This document shows, piece after piece, positions 22,333 through 33,931 of a DNA stretch of 64,000 nt (positions within the stretch are counted from its first letter, which is position 1; every line of letters begins with the position of its first letter). The DNA lies in contig OX344762.1 of the NCBI GenBank assembly GCA_947034895.1, positions 87,538,981 to 87,602,980 on the forward strand, in the 5' to 3' direction. The stretch is from Rhytidiadelphus loreus. Lineage: Eukaryota; Streptophyta; Bryopsida; Hypnales; Hylocomiaceae. The notes beneath the pieces are model-generated. The model did no database searches and was not told where the DNA came from. It worked only from the letters and a program-made list of their open reading frames with translations. The position numbers and the translations under genes were made by a program.

Positions 22333-22709
22333 CTCATGAGATCTCCAATCTTTTCAATTGAATTTGAACACAGATTACAATCCAAATCACAACAAGGAGC
22401 CCAGCAATAACTTCATCAAGGTTACCCAAAACCTTAGCTTGACTATGAATATGATGTCAAAGCACACACTCACAAACTTTGTGGTAATGCCACGGATTCT
22501 CCGATGGGAGAATTTTCACTACTTGGATTGATTTCACTAGCTCATCCCAGACTCTGGAATTCAGAATGGCCAACGAATCAAATCCCAACCCCATCCAGCC
22601 TCTGTTGTTCATTTCCAATTACAAATTTCCGAGATGGATCGGAGATGAGGTGGTGCTCTCGTTCTGTGGAGGCTTAGATTTCAACCATTTGGAAATCGGA
22701 AGAGCATGA
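22333..22709 (+). pseudogene. L-type lectin domain gene, 3' part, broken
   Basis: This continues the lectin domain interrupted at 12469. In one frame near 22352-22430 the product reads NTDYNPNHN, the metal-binding loop region of legume lectins. After a frameshift near 22535, TWIDFTSSSQTLEFRMAN, PIQPLL and WIGDEVVLSFCGG follow; these are the late strands of the lectin fold (WI-Y-G-L-V, P-L, VGFSA in active relatives). The frame ends at TGA 22707-22709, just after the lectin fold would close. No transmembrane segment or kinase was found downstream, so the ancestor may have been a soluble lectin or has lost its kinase. Confidence 0.75.
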
Positions 22710-25148
22710 GCTCTTGCCCTGGAACTTCTTCAGCACCATGATATATATATCTATCAGAGTTAGAGTCAAAGTTCCAACTGATGCTTCAGTATTTGAAGCT
22801 GAAAACGTGCGTTGGTGTCACTTCAGGAGTTCTATTTGGAACGCTTGCTGCCTTCAATTGGTGATTCTCTGTTCCGTGTTTTCATTTACATCCCCATCCA
22901 CCAGTAACACTGCTTTGGGTTATTCAATCCACAGGACCACGTGTCATCTTGTGTAATGAGCTCTGCAAGGCAACCAATAATTTTGATGAAAGAATTGTGC
23001 TGAGCTGTGTCGGATCAGGAATTGTTTCCAAAGGCTCTTTGGAAGGTGATCTCGAGGAGAGTTTTTCAAGTACTAGACAATCTAGTGCATAATTTTGACA
23101 TCAATCATGGTGTGGTGGGATGGGCACTAAGTAATCAATCATGCATGGACTCTTGGACTCCTATAAATATTTTGTTTGACAGTATTTCATCATGATGCTG
23201 GAATAACAATGTTCAAAATCAGTGGAAAAGTAGAATTGTGATTAAATCTCGGAGGGGTCATTTAGAGTGTCCATTAGAAACCATGTGCAAACAAAACTTT
23301 GGACCCCCTATATACTTTTCGAATTTTAAATAAAACAAAATTAAAAAAATAGGAATATATTTTCCTACTTTGAAAGTTTATGTTTTGAATTATTGATATT
23401 TTTATTTGTTAATAATAATTAGTTACAAATTTTTGAAGTAAAAAGATACACTGTAAAACTAAAAATAACTTTCACACCCTTATATTATATAAGAAAAAAT
23501 TGTCTAAAAAATGAACAAAAAATTCCTAGAAATAACTCATTATTGAAAGTTCATTTTGAGTTGAATATTGACTCAATGGTCATCTAAATGTGTCTTGGGT
23601 GATTTCAAGAAAGACCCTAGGAAAGACCGGTCCTATGAGGTGTCACAATCGAAGTGACAGAGTTGGTTTGGGCCGTAACTTTTGGAAATTGAAGCCAATG
23701 GACTTGAAATTTTTATGGAAGATTTCTAACTCAGAAAACATGAGATTTGTTATCTTTCGAAAAAATTGAAAAATAATGTTATAATTAAATATCAATTTAT
23801 CTAATTTGTCACACTTTGTGGTTTAGGGATTTTTAGTACTATGAAGTATCCAAAAAACATGATGTTCACTTGACTTTTTTGTGGCCTATTCCCACACTAG
23901 ATGGGTATGTGCCCACCAAAGGGAATTAAAAAAAACACAATTCTTTGTCCTCAAGACCTCAACAAGCATGCAAATAGGGGTCCCTTGTACATAGCACTCA
24001 AAACTTTCATGATGGTTTCAACTTTTAGTTTTTGGTGAAATGTAATCACTATCAAGTCTTTATAAATGGCCAATTTTATTTATTTTTATTCATGATTTTC
24101 TAATTTTTATTAATTTACTTAATTTTATCTACTTTTTGTAACAAACTATCATTTTTTTAAGTACTACTATTTCAGTATTATAAAGTACTCAAAAGTACTA
24201 TTGGCCGTTGATTTTCAGATCAACGGTTGAGATTGTTCCATTTTGTAGTACTCCTAGTACTCCTAGTACTGGGCAAAAAAAAACAATTTTTGACCAAACG
24301 CTACGAAAATCGTTCGGTCTTTTTTGCAATCACCCTCCTCTATAATTATTTGAGTTGAAAAACATGCCATTTTAGTTCATTTTCAACCTCTTCTAGAAAT
24401 CATTTCATATTTTATTTGAGTTGGAAATTTTGACAATAGAAAGCTATAGTCATTATTAAACAATGTTCAAAATTTTAGGTTGAAATTATAGTTTATTAGA
24501 AACCACTTATTCGCACGTGGTTTGTTATAGTAGAACTAAGTACACACCCCGAGGATTAAATTTGTCATATTGTGGGCAAAATTTAGTATTCTCAAGTTGG
24601 ACCATAGCACTAGTGTGGACTGAGAGTGACGACATTGTTGAAGTCTAAAACCTAGACTTTCTAGTCAATCTGGATATATTTGATATAAACAGATTTGTCT
24701 AGATATGAAATTTTGAATGATTTTACCCAAAGTGATCCAAACAAAGCTATCTCCCCCAAAATCACACTCTTTGTTACATACGAAGTATATTACAAAGCTT
24801 AAATTATTGCAAACAGCCTATATTGTCTAATGTAGAGTCTCCATTCACCATGTAGATGAACTTTGAACATTTTTGTACAACAATCTAAAAACTTGCACCA
24901 TCTTAAACTTTGCACATTTATTTTTTGTTAAGTTCAACATCAATTGCAAAAAACTAAATGTCAATAGAATTAAGTCTTTTCTCACTTACCAAGACTCAAA
25001 GCTGACATGTAGACTATAGTGTACTATAATTTAATGGAGCCTCTAAGTACCTTGAATTAAACAATATTTACATAAAAGAACAAGAGCATGAACAACTCCC
25101 ACATCCACCCACATGCATGTTGTCCAATGTCATTGGAGGATGAGAAAT
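22710..25148. other. Non-coding stretch, mostly AT-rich
   Basis: Short open frames at 22714-22956 and 23007-23195 are unrecognised. Short repeats such as AGTACTCCTAGTACTCCTAGTACT near 24250 are present. It includes the region 3' of the dioxygenase gene. Confidence 0.5.
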
Positions 25149-28100
25149 TCAAGCAATTGTGATCTTTTCAAGGCTTGGCTTGGGCACCCCATTCCTAATC
25201 AACATCAAATACTCCTTCCATGAGACATCTTTGTACTTGCGTGGATGTGCTTCATCGACAAGTTTAGTAGGGGCAGAGATGACCTCATCAAGGCGTGGAT
25301 TCTTGAAGAAGATGAGTGAGAACCTTCCCATATTAGAATTCAATGCCACTCGATGTTGCACACTCTTATATCGTCCATTACTCCAAATCTATGCAACAAC
25401 ACCAAGTTAATGAGATTGGTGAATATAAGAGAATAATTGTGGGTTTCAAACCTAGATGTTGAGAAATAGATTTTGAAACAAGATCATGATGACCTCACAA
25501 GTAGTCCATTAGGAACTTTTAGCATCCAAGGTGATGATACTAGTAATCATGCTATATGGTGACTAGATAGGAGACTAAAGGAGTGTTTGCACTTGGTGGA
25601 AACAATGATATTAGGGAGAGTCTTTAGAATAAATTTAGATATACCTTTGGACTACTAGAGTGACTATTTTAACACCACATGTTGCACCAAGTGCAACATA
25701 TCTAAGTAATTAGGATTTACCTTTGGTAATACAATCAATGGAAAAAATCATTGTTTGACTCTCCCTTGGTATAAAGAAATAAGAGCGGTCCTCTTATAGG
25801 TTGATTGGGATTCAAAACAACTCAATCACAACCAATGCACTCACGTAAAGGTGAAATTAGCAACAATTATTTCAATTCAATGATGTGGCATTAATAAAAA
25901 GGAGATAGATGAAAATGAAGTTCAAATCATACACATCAATGTTCACATTTAGATCATAGCATGGTCCTAGTATAGAGGCCCTGTGACTCAAATGATAGAA
26001 CCTTCACAAATATAGGGTAGTAAGATGGAGAGAGACTCAATAGACTTAAGAATCTTATCCAAACAAAGAGAGACTTGGTAGATTTTTGTGGGCAAAATTT
26101 TTCTTGGAAGTCCTTCATACTTCCAAGAAAAAATTTGAAGTCTGTTGGAAGCCTCCTAATACTAGTATAGACAATCTAACAATGGGTTCTTCCCACTCTT
26201 TTGAATCACGGGGGGGCCCATACCAAGACCATGCCTAATTACCATGTTGGACATAACCATTAGTCATCTCACTTGACCTCACACTTGATAAAGTTTGAAT
26301 CTTGTAGATAATACGGGTAGTCATTTGGCACTTGGAGAATGGAGAATGAGAAGTTGGTAAGGGTTTAGAGGAGCCAATGGAAATCTGTAGTAGGTGAAGA
26401 AGGCGCAACACCCTTAAAAGATGTGTTGAGAGTGGAGAATGAAAAGAATGAAGAATTCATTTACCTAAACGTAAGATTAGACGTAAGGTTTGAGGGAAAT
26501 CGGCAACAATGAAGGTAAAGGTGGCAATGAAAAGGTGAAAGTATAGAGCACAAAGGAATATTCTTAGTTGGATATATCTTCTGCACTCCCAATCTTCACC
26601 TCCGAAGGTGAAGACTAGGAGTGCGGAAGATATATCCACCTAAGAATATTCTACCAACATGAAGCCAACCCCTAGCCGCCACATTTCTATTCTCCAATCT
26701 CCAAGTGCCAAGTGAAGAAGGTATGACTACCCCTAATAAAGACGGTTTGGAAGAACCCTAACAAACAATATAGTGTTTAGCAAGATGAAACCAACAACAA
26801 TTAATTCAATCCACTGCCATTAGCCAATGGAGAGTTGTGGAATGTAAATTAATCCGTCATTCACCACTTCTGTGTCCCCACCGAAATTAATTACTCCGTA
26901 CATTGTGGACACTCCCATTCAGCATCGAAAGCCTTCACGAAGGACTACCTCTCCTTCCTTCCACACCCTTTGAACCCCAAACGAAAAGAAAACATGCAAA
27001 GACCAAACCCTAATTCAAAGGGAAGCGAGCCAAGCAGTACCTGCAGCATGTCCCCGACGTTGACGGTGAGAGTGCCGACCTCGGGCTTGACCGTCAGCCA
27101 CTTGCCATCTTTCAGCAGTTGCAGTCCCGGGTACTCTTGATACAAAATCGACAGGCTGTGGGGGTCGGTGTGGGCTCGAAGGCCGCGAGCCAGGTCGGGT
27201 CGAGGACATGGCGGGTAATGTGCAACGGTAAAGTACCCAGTCGTACTGTCATGGAACGCCTTGTATTTCTGGCATGAGTCCTCGGCTAACCCTTCGCTCA
27301 GTAACCCAATCAGTCGATGTGACAGGGAGTCCATGTGGGCCATGTATTGCATCAGATCCTGGCTGCGCCATAGCCACTCAAAACAAGTCGGAAACTAAAC
27401 TTTGCATTGGAAAGCAGTCGAATAGAGCATCGATCCGTTGGGCAGACCTGGCGAAAATGGAATGTGGCCACGTCCTACTCTGAAATGTAGAGGACCCTAG
27501 AGTACTAACAATATCTATCCAAAGTTCAATGAGATCATCACCTTGTGTAAGAAAATTATTAGACACTAACTAAGATAGACAACATGTAGCCACGCAACTT
27601 TGCCACAAATTAATCCGTGGTGAATTATAATGTATGAGGATCTCAAAGAAAAAATAACATTCGATTCCTAAAGAAGCAATTGTGAGAACTCACCCTTCTC
27701 GTACACCAAAAAGACTCCAAGTCCGGCATTCACTAGAGAGCATCTTTGGTGCTCTTAGTGAGTGGAATCTCTCTTTATGTCCAAGGATGTTAAGGTTATT
27801 CAAAAATAATCTAGATTCGTATGGAAAAGCAGCGCTCAAAAATGTTGTAAGCTAGGGGAGGAAAACAGTGATTTCAGAGTAGGACGTGATCTGTGGGGGT
27901 CATCATTGGACCTGGAGGAAGAAACCCTGTGGTACGTAGAGTTTCCACCTCGGGAACCTCCACAGTGCAAACTATCCGAAATTCAGAAAACGTACAATTC
28001 GGGAAAGAATTCAAGTGTGAAGCAACGCCTACAATTCAAGTGGTTAATTAAATACCTGACTTGTCCATCATCCTCTCGCCACACCTGCTCCGCCAACGCT

Positions 28101-28543
28101 TGCAGCGCATCCCCTTCCCTTTCAAAGGTAAGCATCTCCGACCAACAAGGATGCTGTCCATCCGCATCCACAAGCATAGTCCCAGGGGTATACCCCAAGA
28201 ACATCCTCGGATAGTCCGACTTCACCCGCATCTTCTCCTCGATGGACCTCGCGAAGAACTTCTCCACATGTGCCATGATCTTCTGAATGACCTCGCGGGG
28301 AACCCCATGGTTCACCACCTTGAAGAACCCCCACGTCTCCGCAGTCCAAACCAACTTCGTTATCACTTCCTCATGGGACCCTGCACCATTGAGGTCCGCC
28401 AAGTCGATGACAGGAAACTGATTCTCAGCAGCGAAGTTGTCGAAGGGAGTGTCGAATCGAAGTGACTCAGGGAGCACAAACTCTTGTAAGGAGTGATGGT
28501 GGTCGATTGGGAAGGACTGGTGCTGGACATCAGGAGCTGCCAT
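25149..28543 (-). CDS. 2-oxoglutarate/Fe(II)-dependent dioxygenase, three exons
   Basis: Soluble enzymes of this superfamily hydroxylate or desaturate small molecules (gibberellins, flavonoids, other metabolites), using 2-oxoglutarate and O2. Exons: 28543-28056, 27362-27041, 25388-25149 (488+322+240 bases, frame kept, 349 aa, typical length). Exon 1 carries the DIOX_N region with WGFFKVVNHGVP (about residue 80-90). Exon 2 carries YPPCP and the iron ligands H227 and D229 in AHTDPHSLSIL. Exon 3 supplies the third ligand H282 in SVQHRV and the 2-oxoglutarate-binding R292-x-S294. Donors are GTATTT and GTACTG; acceptors end CAG and TAG. The ATG at 28543 fits the family start. The first splice joint (acceptor near 27363) is the least certain. 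The substrate cannot be told; it is of the plant DOXC type. Intron 2 (1.65 kb) contains a MITE. Confidence 0.9.
26312..26735. mobile_element. Hairpin-bearing MITE (GGGTAGT family), copy 1, in intron 2 of the dioxygenase gene
   Basis: 424 bp with inverted ends TACGGGTAGTC and GACTACCCCTA, followed inwards by TTGGCACTTGGAGAATGGAG and its partner. A central hairpin at 26556-26651 is formed by GAATATTCTTA, ATATATCTTC-GCACTCC and TTCACCTCCG with their complements. It has the same layout as 29543-29975. Confidence 0.85.
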
Positions 28544-29542
28544 GGTGGGAGGTGGCGATGGCGACAATGGTATCAAACATATATACAGTAGGGATCGATG
28601 TGATCAGATCTAGATAGAGCGAGAGTGTAGGATGGATGGCTATGGCGGTTGCAAGGTGGCGGGTTGCGTTTGGGAAATGTCAAAGGTGTCATCAGTGGCA
28701 GGATGACGTCCAATGATTATAGTATGAGGAATTATATATCTTGCGGAATGCAGATTTTGGGCTGTGAGTTTGACTATGATGATCGAATGACTACATGCTG
28801 ACGCACTTGATTGTACAAAGAACCTCGTTCTCCGTAGTTTGCAAGGATTGCACCAGGAGACCACGATCGACCAAGATACGAGTTTTGTGCACAAAATTCG
28901 TGCACTTTTGCTAAAGGTTGCATCTATAGGAGTGTAACGAGCCTTCTTCGGGGGCAGGACTGGGACGCGGGCAGCTCCGCCCCCGCTAAACGCGCTACTC
29001 CCCTCACAGACTCACAGCCCATTGCTTCCCTCACAGCCCGTTGCTTCCCTCACAACCTCACAGTCCATTCTCCTAGAAGCTCGTTGTATGTGTTTGATAT
29101 TTTCCTGCTGCACTGGAATTGTTGAGCGAGAGTCAGCCTGTGAGTTAATATGACTGTATATTTTTCGCACATGCTATACCTAATTAACCTTGGTTGACTT
29201 TTTGCATGCCATGCAAGGCACAGTGAGGAGATGAGACTGCATCGATCAAAGAAAACACTCCAAAACCCGCTAATGTCGTCACCCCCGATTGATGAAGCTT
29301 GCACACGATCTTTTCACAAACACTTGGAAGTCAATTGGATTATTCCCAACTAACTTCCTGACCTCGACCGACGCTTTGCTGACCATGGCGGCATGGCCCC
29401 TCTGCGCGAGAATCGCTCGGTCTTTCCACTGCCACTTGCTGGATTCAAAATTGTTTGCGTTTCTAGTCACAATGCAAACAATTCTAGTGACGAAGGAATG
29501 ATCACATTCTCCCCATTCTCAATTCTTGGAGGATGGGGACAT
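28544..29542. other. Upstream region of the dioxygenase gene
   Basis: No gene recognised. A short direct repeat, GTTGCTTCCCTCACA, occurs near 29020-29060. A clear TATA box was not found. Confidence 0.45.
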
Positions 29543-29975
29543 TAGGGGTAGTTACACCTTCTTCACTTGGCACTTGAAGAATGGAGAATGAGAAGTTGGG
29601 GGAGGGTTTGGAGGAGCCAATGGGAAGTCATGGTGGGTGAAGAAGGTGTGACACCCCTAAAAGATGTATTTAGAGTGAAGAATGAAAAAATGGAGAATCC
29701 ATGTATCTAGAAGTAAATAATGAAGTGAAACTAGAGTGACAAAGGGAAAAGTGCCGGTTCAAAAAGGAAAAAGGAGAGCATAAAGGAATATACTTAAATA
29801 TGTATATCTTCCGCACTCCCAATCTTCACCTCCGGAGGTGAAGAGTGGGAGTGCGGAAGATATACGTACTTAAGTATATTCTCTCTTGAAAGGAGAAGTT
29901 CAACCGAATCCCAAACCGCCACGTACATGTTCTCTATTCTTCAACTCCGGAGTGAAGAAGGTGTGACTACCCCTA
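29543..29975. mobile_element. Hairpin-bearing MITE (GGGTAGT family), copy 2
   Basis: 433 bp. Ends TAGGGGTAGTTACACCTTC and GAAGGTGTGACTACCCCTA are near-perfect inverted repeats extending over 40 bases. A strong internal hairpin at 29786-29881 centres on TTCACCTCCGGAGGTGAA and includes TCTTCCGCACTCCC and its complement. TA occurs at both edges. Confidence 0.9.
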
Positions 29976-30233
29976 TTGACTATCCGTGGCTTGTGGAGCT
30001 CCCATTCTCCAAGAATTGAAAATGCCCATTATTCTCTTGTGTAGGTGAATATTGGATGTGAAGAAGATTTCACAAGCAAAGTATATTCTCTTACGCTTCG
30101 TAATTTCACCCTTCTACTACCGATTTCATCTTTGGTCACCCCATCGATGTTGCATACACGCTATCTGGAATCAGCTGCAAGATCGTCACACACAAAAATT
30201 TATGAAAAATTACTACATCAACAATACTCTATA

Positions 30234-30396
30234 GGTGAAAATTTCTCTAAAGTTTCCATTCTCCATGCTCCACACACCAAAAAGGAGTGTCACACCTTAC
30301 TCCTGCACAATTGCTCCCCATTGGTTCCTCTTTTCTCTCACAAAATTCTCACTCTTAATAGATCTTTGCTTCTCAGAGAGCATGTAACTACTCCTA
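30234..30396. mobile_element. Degenerate fragment of the GGGTAGT MITE family, inverted
   Basis: GTGTCACACCTTA, CCCATTGGTTCCTC and the end GTAACTACTCCTA match, in reverse complement, blocks of the 29543 copy (GGTGTGACACC, GAGGAGCCAATGGG, TAGGGGTAGTTAC). The left half is not recognisable. A 121-codon plus-strand frame over this area is accidental. Confidence 0.5.
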
Positions 30397-32790
30397 TTGT
30401 CTCCCTATAAAATAGAGGAATTGACTAAATCAAGGACTTGGAATTCAAAACTCATAGCTTAGTTTGTAGTAATTTGAATTAGAAGTGAATAAAGCACCCT
30501 GAAATCCTTGCCTAGGAACCAAACCTATAAATCTAATCACAAGTAGTATACTCTAGAATATCCAAATAAACAAACACTAATAGAATTAGATTCAACAAAT
30601 TCAAATTATTTGGGACTAATTTTAGGGAGACTGGCATTGATATTAGTCTCCACCTATAAATAAATTCATTGGACTAATTTTATTTTCAAAAAAGGCAATT
30701 TTGATAGTTGAAATTATAAACAAGAAAAGACAACTAAGAGTTGCCAACAATATGGTAGGGAAGCACCTTTTGTGATCTATGGATTAACCCCTAAAGTTCT
30801 AAGGTAATTTTTTTGTCAAATACCACTCAAAATTGCCATTTTTTATGCAAACAACAAGAATTTTAAACACATTCTTTCTTTTGCATATCCAATTGTGGGA
30901 TCTTACACTAAACTACAATGAAATTGTCTAAAGAAATTTTAAAAACTTTGACTATGTCAATCACAAGATCAACAATGCTAGCATGCAAACCTAAAGTGGT
31001 AAGCTTGTAAGCCTCAAGTGTGGAGCTGGGTATAGAGCACTTGAGCCTTGAGCCCCAAATATAAGTTTTTTTAAGAAGCCTCTCCAAAAGACAAAAGGAG
31101 AAACAAATTATTATTTATAATAAGTTTTGGGACCTATGACCACAAATTTTGTTATGGCCCTATGATTGTGGAGTTATTTTCTAAATTTTTTTGTACTTCA
31201 AATTATTACCATCATTGGAAAAATACCATAAAAGTTTAGGACAATTTAGATGTCTACACAATTAGAGAATTCGACTACAACGCAACGAAATACCATCAAT
31301 ATATAATACTCATAAAAATGAGATTGGAGAATAACTAGCCTCTACTACAACTAACTAGACCTACTCTTGTCATTTAGCTTAGAATAAAGACTACATTCAA
31401 CGGCATAATTAGTAGCCCTATAGGATTCAAATCAAGCCATCAAATCACAATCTCATTGACCTTTCATAAATATACTCCAACTAAATGGAGTGATTGCCCT
31501 TAAGAAAACCAAAATATTAAAGTACACAAGAAATCTAGAAAAACAACAAAAAACAATAGAAATAAATAACCTAATTACTTGTTTTTATATCAAATATTTG
31601 ATACTAGTTCATAGTTATATGTTTGCGCCATTAATATATTGTTTTTTCAAGACATTTGACTAAAGACACATTGTTCAATACATAATGAACGCAAAGAGAT
31701 TTTTCATTCCATATGGTTTAGGATATTTTTATTTGTAACAACTATATAACACTATGCTACGAATGAATTACCTAAAAAATCATAGCCATGCCTACTCTAA
31801 AACATTAATGATTCCAACTTGAACAAGAAGAAGTTTCAACTTGTTGAAGCTATAACTTAGAGCATGAATGAACTTGTCTTATGAATATCCATTTTGGAAA
31901 AGTATATATATATATAGGTAGTACAAGTGTTTGTAGTTCATGTATTGCTAAGGACCTCCAATCGTAGAAACAACCATGTTCACAAAGTTAGGGCATGTGT
32001 AGGCCAAGAATATATGCATTGTAATTCGATATATATTTATGTTGGTGGTGCATTTGAAATTTGATAGATGGTTCTGTTGTTCTTGACTATTGGATATGCA
32101 TCTACATTTGAAGTCAACATTTGATCATACAAAATGTTCTCAAATATCTTAAACATGGTGAATAGATGACATGGTGACATTGTAGGCCCTTGACCTACTT
32201 TAGTGTTTATGAAATGATTTTATAGCATCTATCAAAAAGCTCTTAAATTCCCCATAATTGTTGTAATCATATATATATATATATATATCCAAATAAGGCA
32301 TTATTTGGTACACTCAAATCCCTTTAATCTACTTAGAAGATGATTATAGTATAGATAAAGTAGTTTGAATGTGAGACAAGTGTGTTCCAAGGAATGATAG
32401 TATGGCAAGTGTCTAAGATATTCTAGAATGTCTTTTAAAGGAGGGTCAAATTAAAAGTAGTTTGAATGTGAAACAAGTACATTTCAAGGAATGATAGTAT
32501 GGCAAGTGTGCAAAACATTTTAGAATGTCTTTTAAGGGAGGGTCAAATTAAAGAGGTTTGAGTGTATATTGAAATCTCTTCTCATTTGCCAATTAGAGTA
32601 TCTAAAATTTTGACCAATTTATTGACTTGCATAGTAGAAGTGACAATTTTAGGTGTTTTTACCTTATGTTGGTTTTGACCCCACATACAACATTTTTCCC
32701 TCTTTTCAAATCAATTGGAGCACATCATTCTGTTGAAGCAAGGTTTTTATTTTGGACCAATGTTCAGGAAAAATTGGGAGCTAATTCAAA
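30397..32790. other. AT-rich non-coding stretch
   Basis: No gene was recognised. A local direct repeat of about 100 bp recurs at 32361-32440 and 32455-32545 (GTTTGAATGTGA, AAGGAATGATAGTATGGCAAGTGT, AATGTCTTTTAA blocks). Confidence 0.55.
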
Positions 32791-33184
32791 GCCGGCTAGT
32801 GGAACTGGGAAAAAATTTAGTTGCAATTTGAAAACATCAACAAAAATCCAATGAATAAATCTATAAAGTTTCTATTTCAAGTAAAAAATAGAGAAAATAA
32901 CCAAACTCAATACTTGAAAAAATGGTTCAATATGGGAATGGAAGGAAAATAGTTGGTAAAAGCTCAAAATTTTTTTCCAACACTATAAGTTTTGGGCTAG
33001 TGTCCCCCCCTTGTACATGTCAATTTTGAGAAGGATTATGTAGCATTTGGGAAGTTTTTTGAGTTTTAGTGGCTATTTTTTCAAGTCCAAAGTCCAGTTT
33101 TGCTCAAAATAGAAATTTTACAGATTTTTTTTTTTCCACTGTTTTCAAATTGCAACCGTTTTTTTCCCAATTGCACCAGCTAAC
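32791..33184. mobile_element. TIR element upstream of ABA4
   Basis: Ends pair over about 45 bases with some mismatches: left GGCTAGTGGAACTGGGAAAA and TTGCAATTTGAAAAC; right GTTTTCAAATTGCAA and TTTTCCCAATTGCACCAGC. The length is about 394 bp. No coding capacity is seen. Confidence 0.6.
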
Positions 33185-33931
33185 TTTGAACTACAGTAGC
33201 TGCCGGTTCTTCCCGAACATAGGGACCAAGCCCAGAGGGGTCAGAATCTGTCAGACGGAGCGAAATAGAAACCCTTTTATCATCTGCCGTGGCAGAAAGG
33301 GATTGCACTCTCTGGAGGCGCACTGAGAACTGGCAGCTGACCGTCTGGATAAGAGAACTTGGATTCCAAAATGGCCCGCCAATCTCTCGCACGCTTCCTT
33401 CAGTCCCCAATCTGACCCTCTTTGTTGTCAAGTCGCTAAGCTTAAGGCAGGACATTCTCACCACTTGCGACATCAATTCGCGCTTGGTGACCTTCGTCAA
33501 CCTTTGTAGTTCTTTGTAGATGATGAGTTGTGAACAAGTCCCGAAGTGGCTGTTCTTAGATCCTCCAATTGCCGTAGGGATCGAGAACGACTTCTGGGAG
33601 TGGGTGGGCTGGTAGCACTGCGAATCGGAGGCGGGGACTTACAAATGGTCGCTGTTTCTTGAGGGTTGAATTGGTGGAGGGTGGGGTCCAAGAGCTCTCC
33701 TTTTGGTTGTTCCGAAGTGAGTGAGAATTTTCCATTGCCATCGTCGTTTGTGTCTTGTCTGATGGTTTGATGACTTTCGTTTGGTTTGGTAGGGGTGTGT
33801 GAAGGCTGGATTGTCTGTGTTGGAGAGATCGAACCCTAATATGAGTTGGAAGGGTTTGGGCACGAGGTCGTGAAGCTCCTTTTATGTTTGAATGCCTGAT
33901 TCGTGTGGATTGGACTTATAGGGTCGGAGCC
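33185..33931. other. Upstream region of the ABA4-like gene
   Basis: Balanced composition with overlapping open frames on both strands at 33180-33863, none with a recognisable domain. It probably holds the promoter and leader of the downstream gene. No clear TATA box is evident. Confidence 0.45.

Noticed and set aside
27906..28465. Plus-strand frames of 102 and 134 codons
   Set aside because: Antisense shadows of dioxygenase exon 1.
30045..30410. 121-codon plus-strand frame
   Set aside because: It overlaps a degenerate, inverted copy of the hairpin MITE and has no protein features.
33180..33863. Several frames on both strands upstream of ABA4
   Set aside because: Overlapping shadows without recognisable motifs; better explained as promoter and leader.
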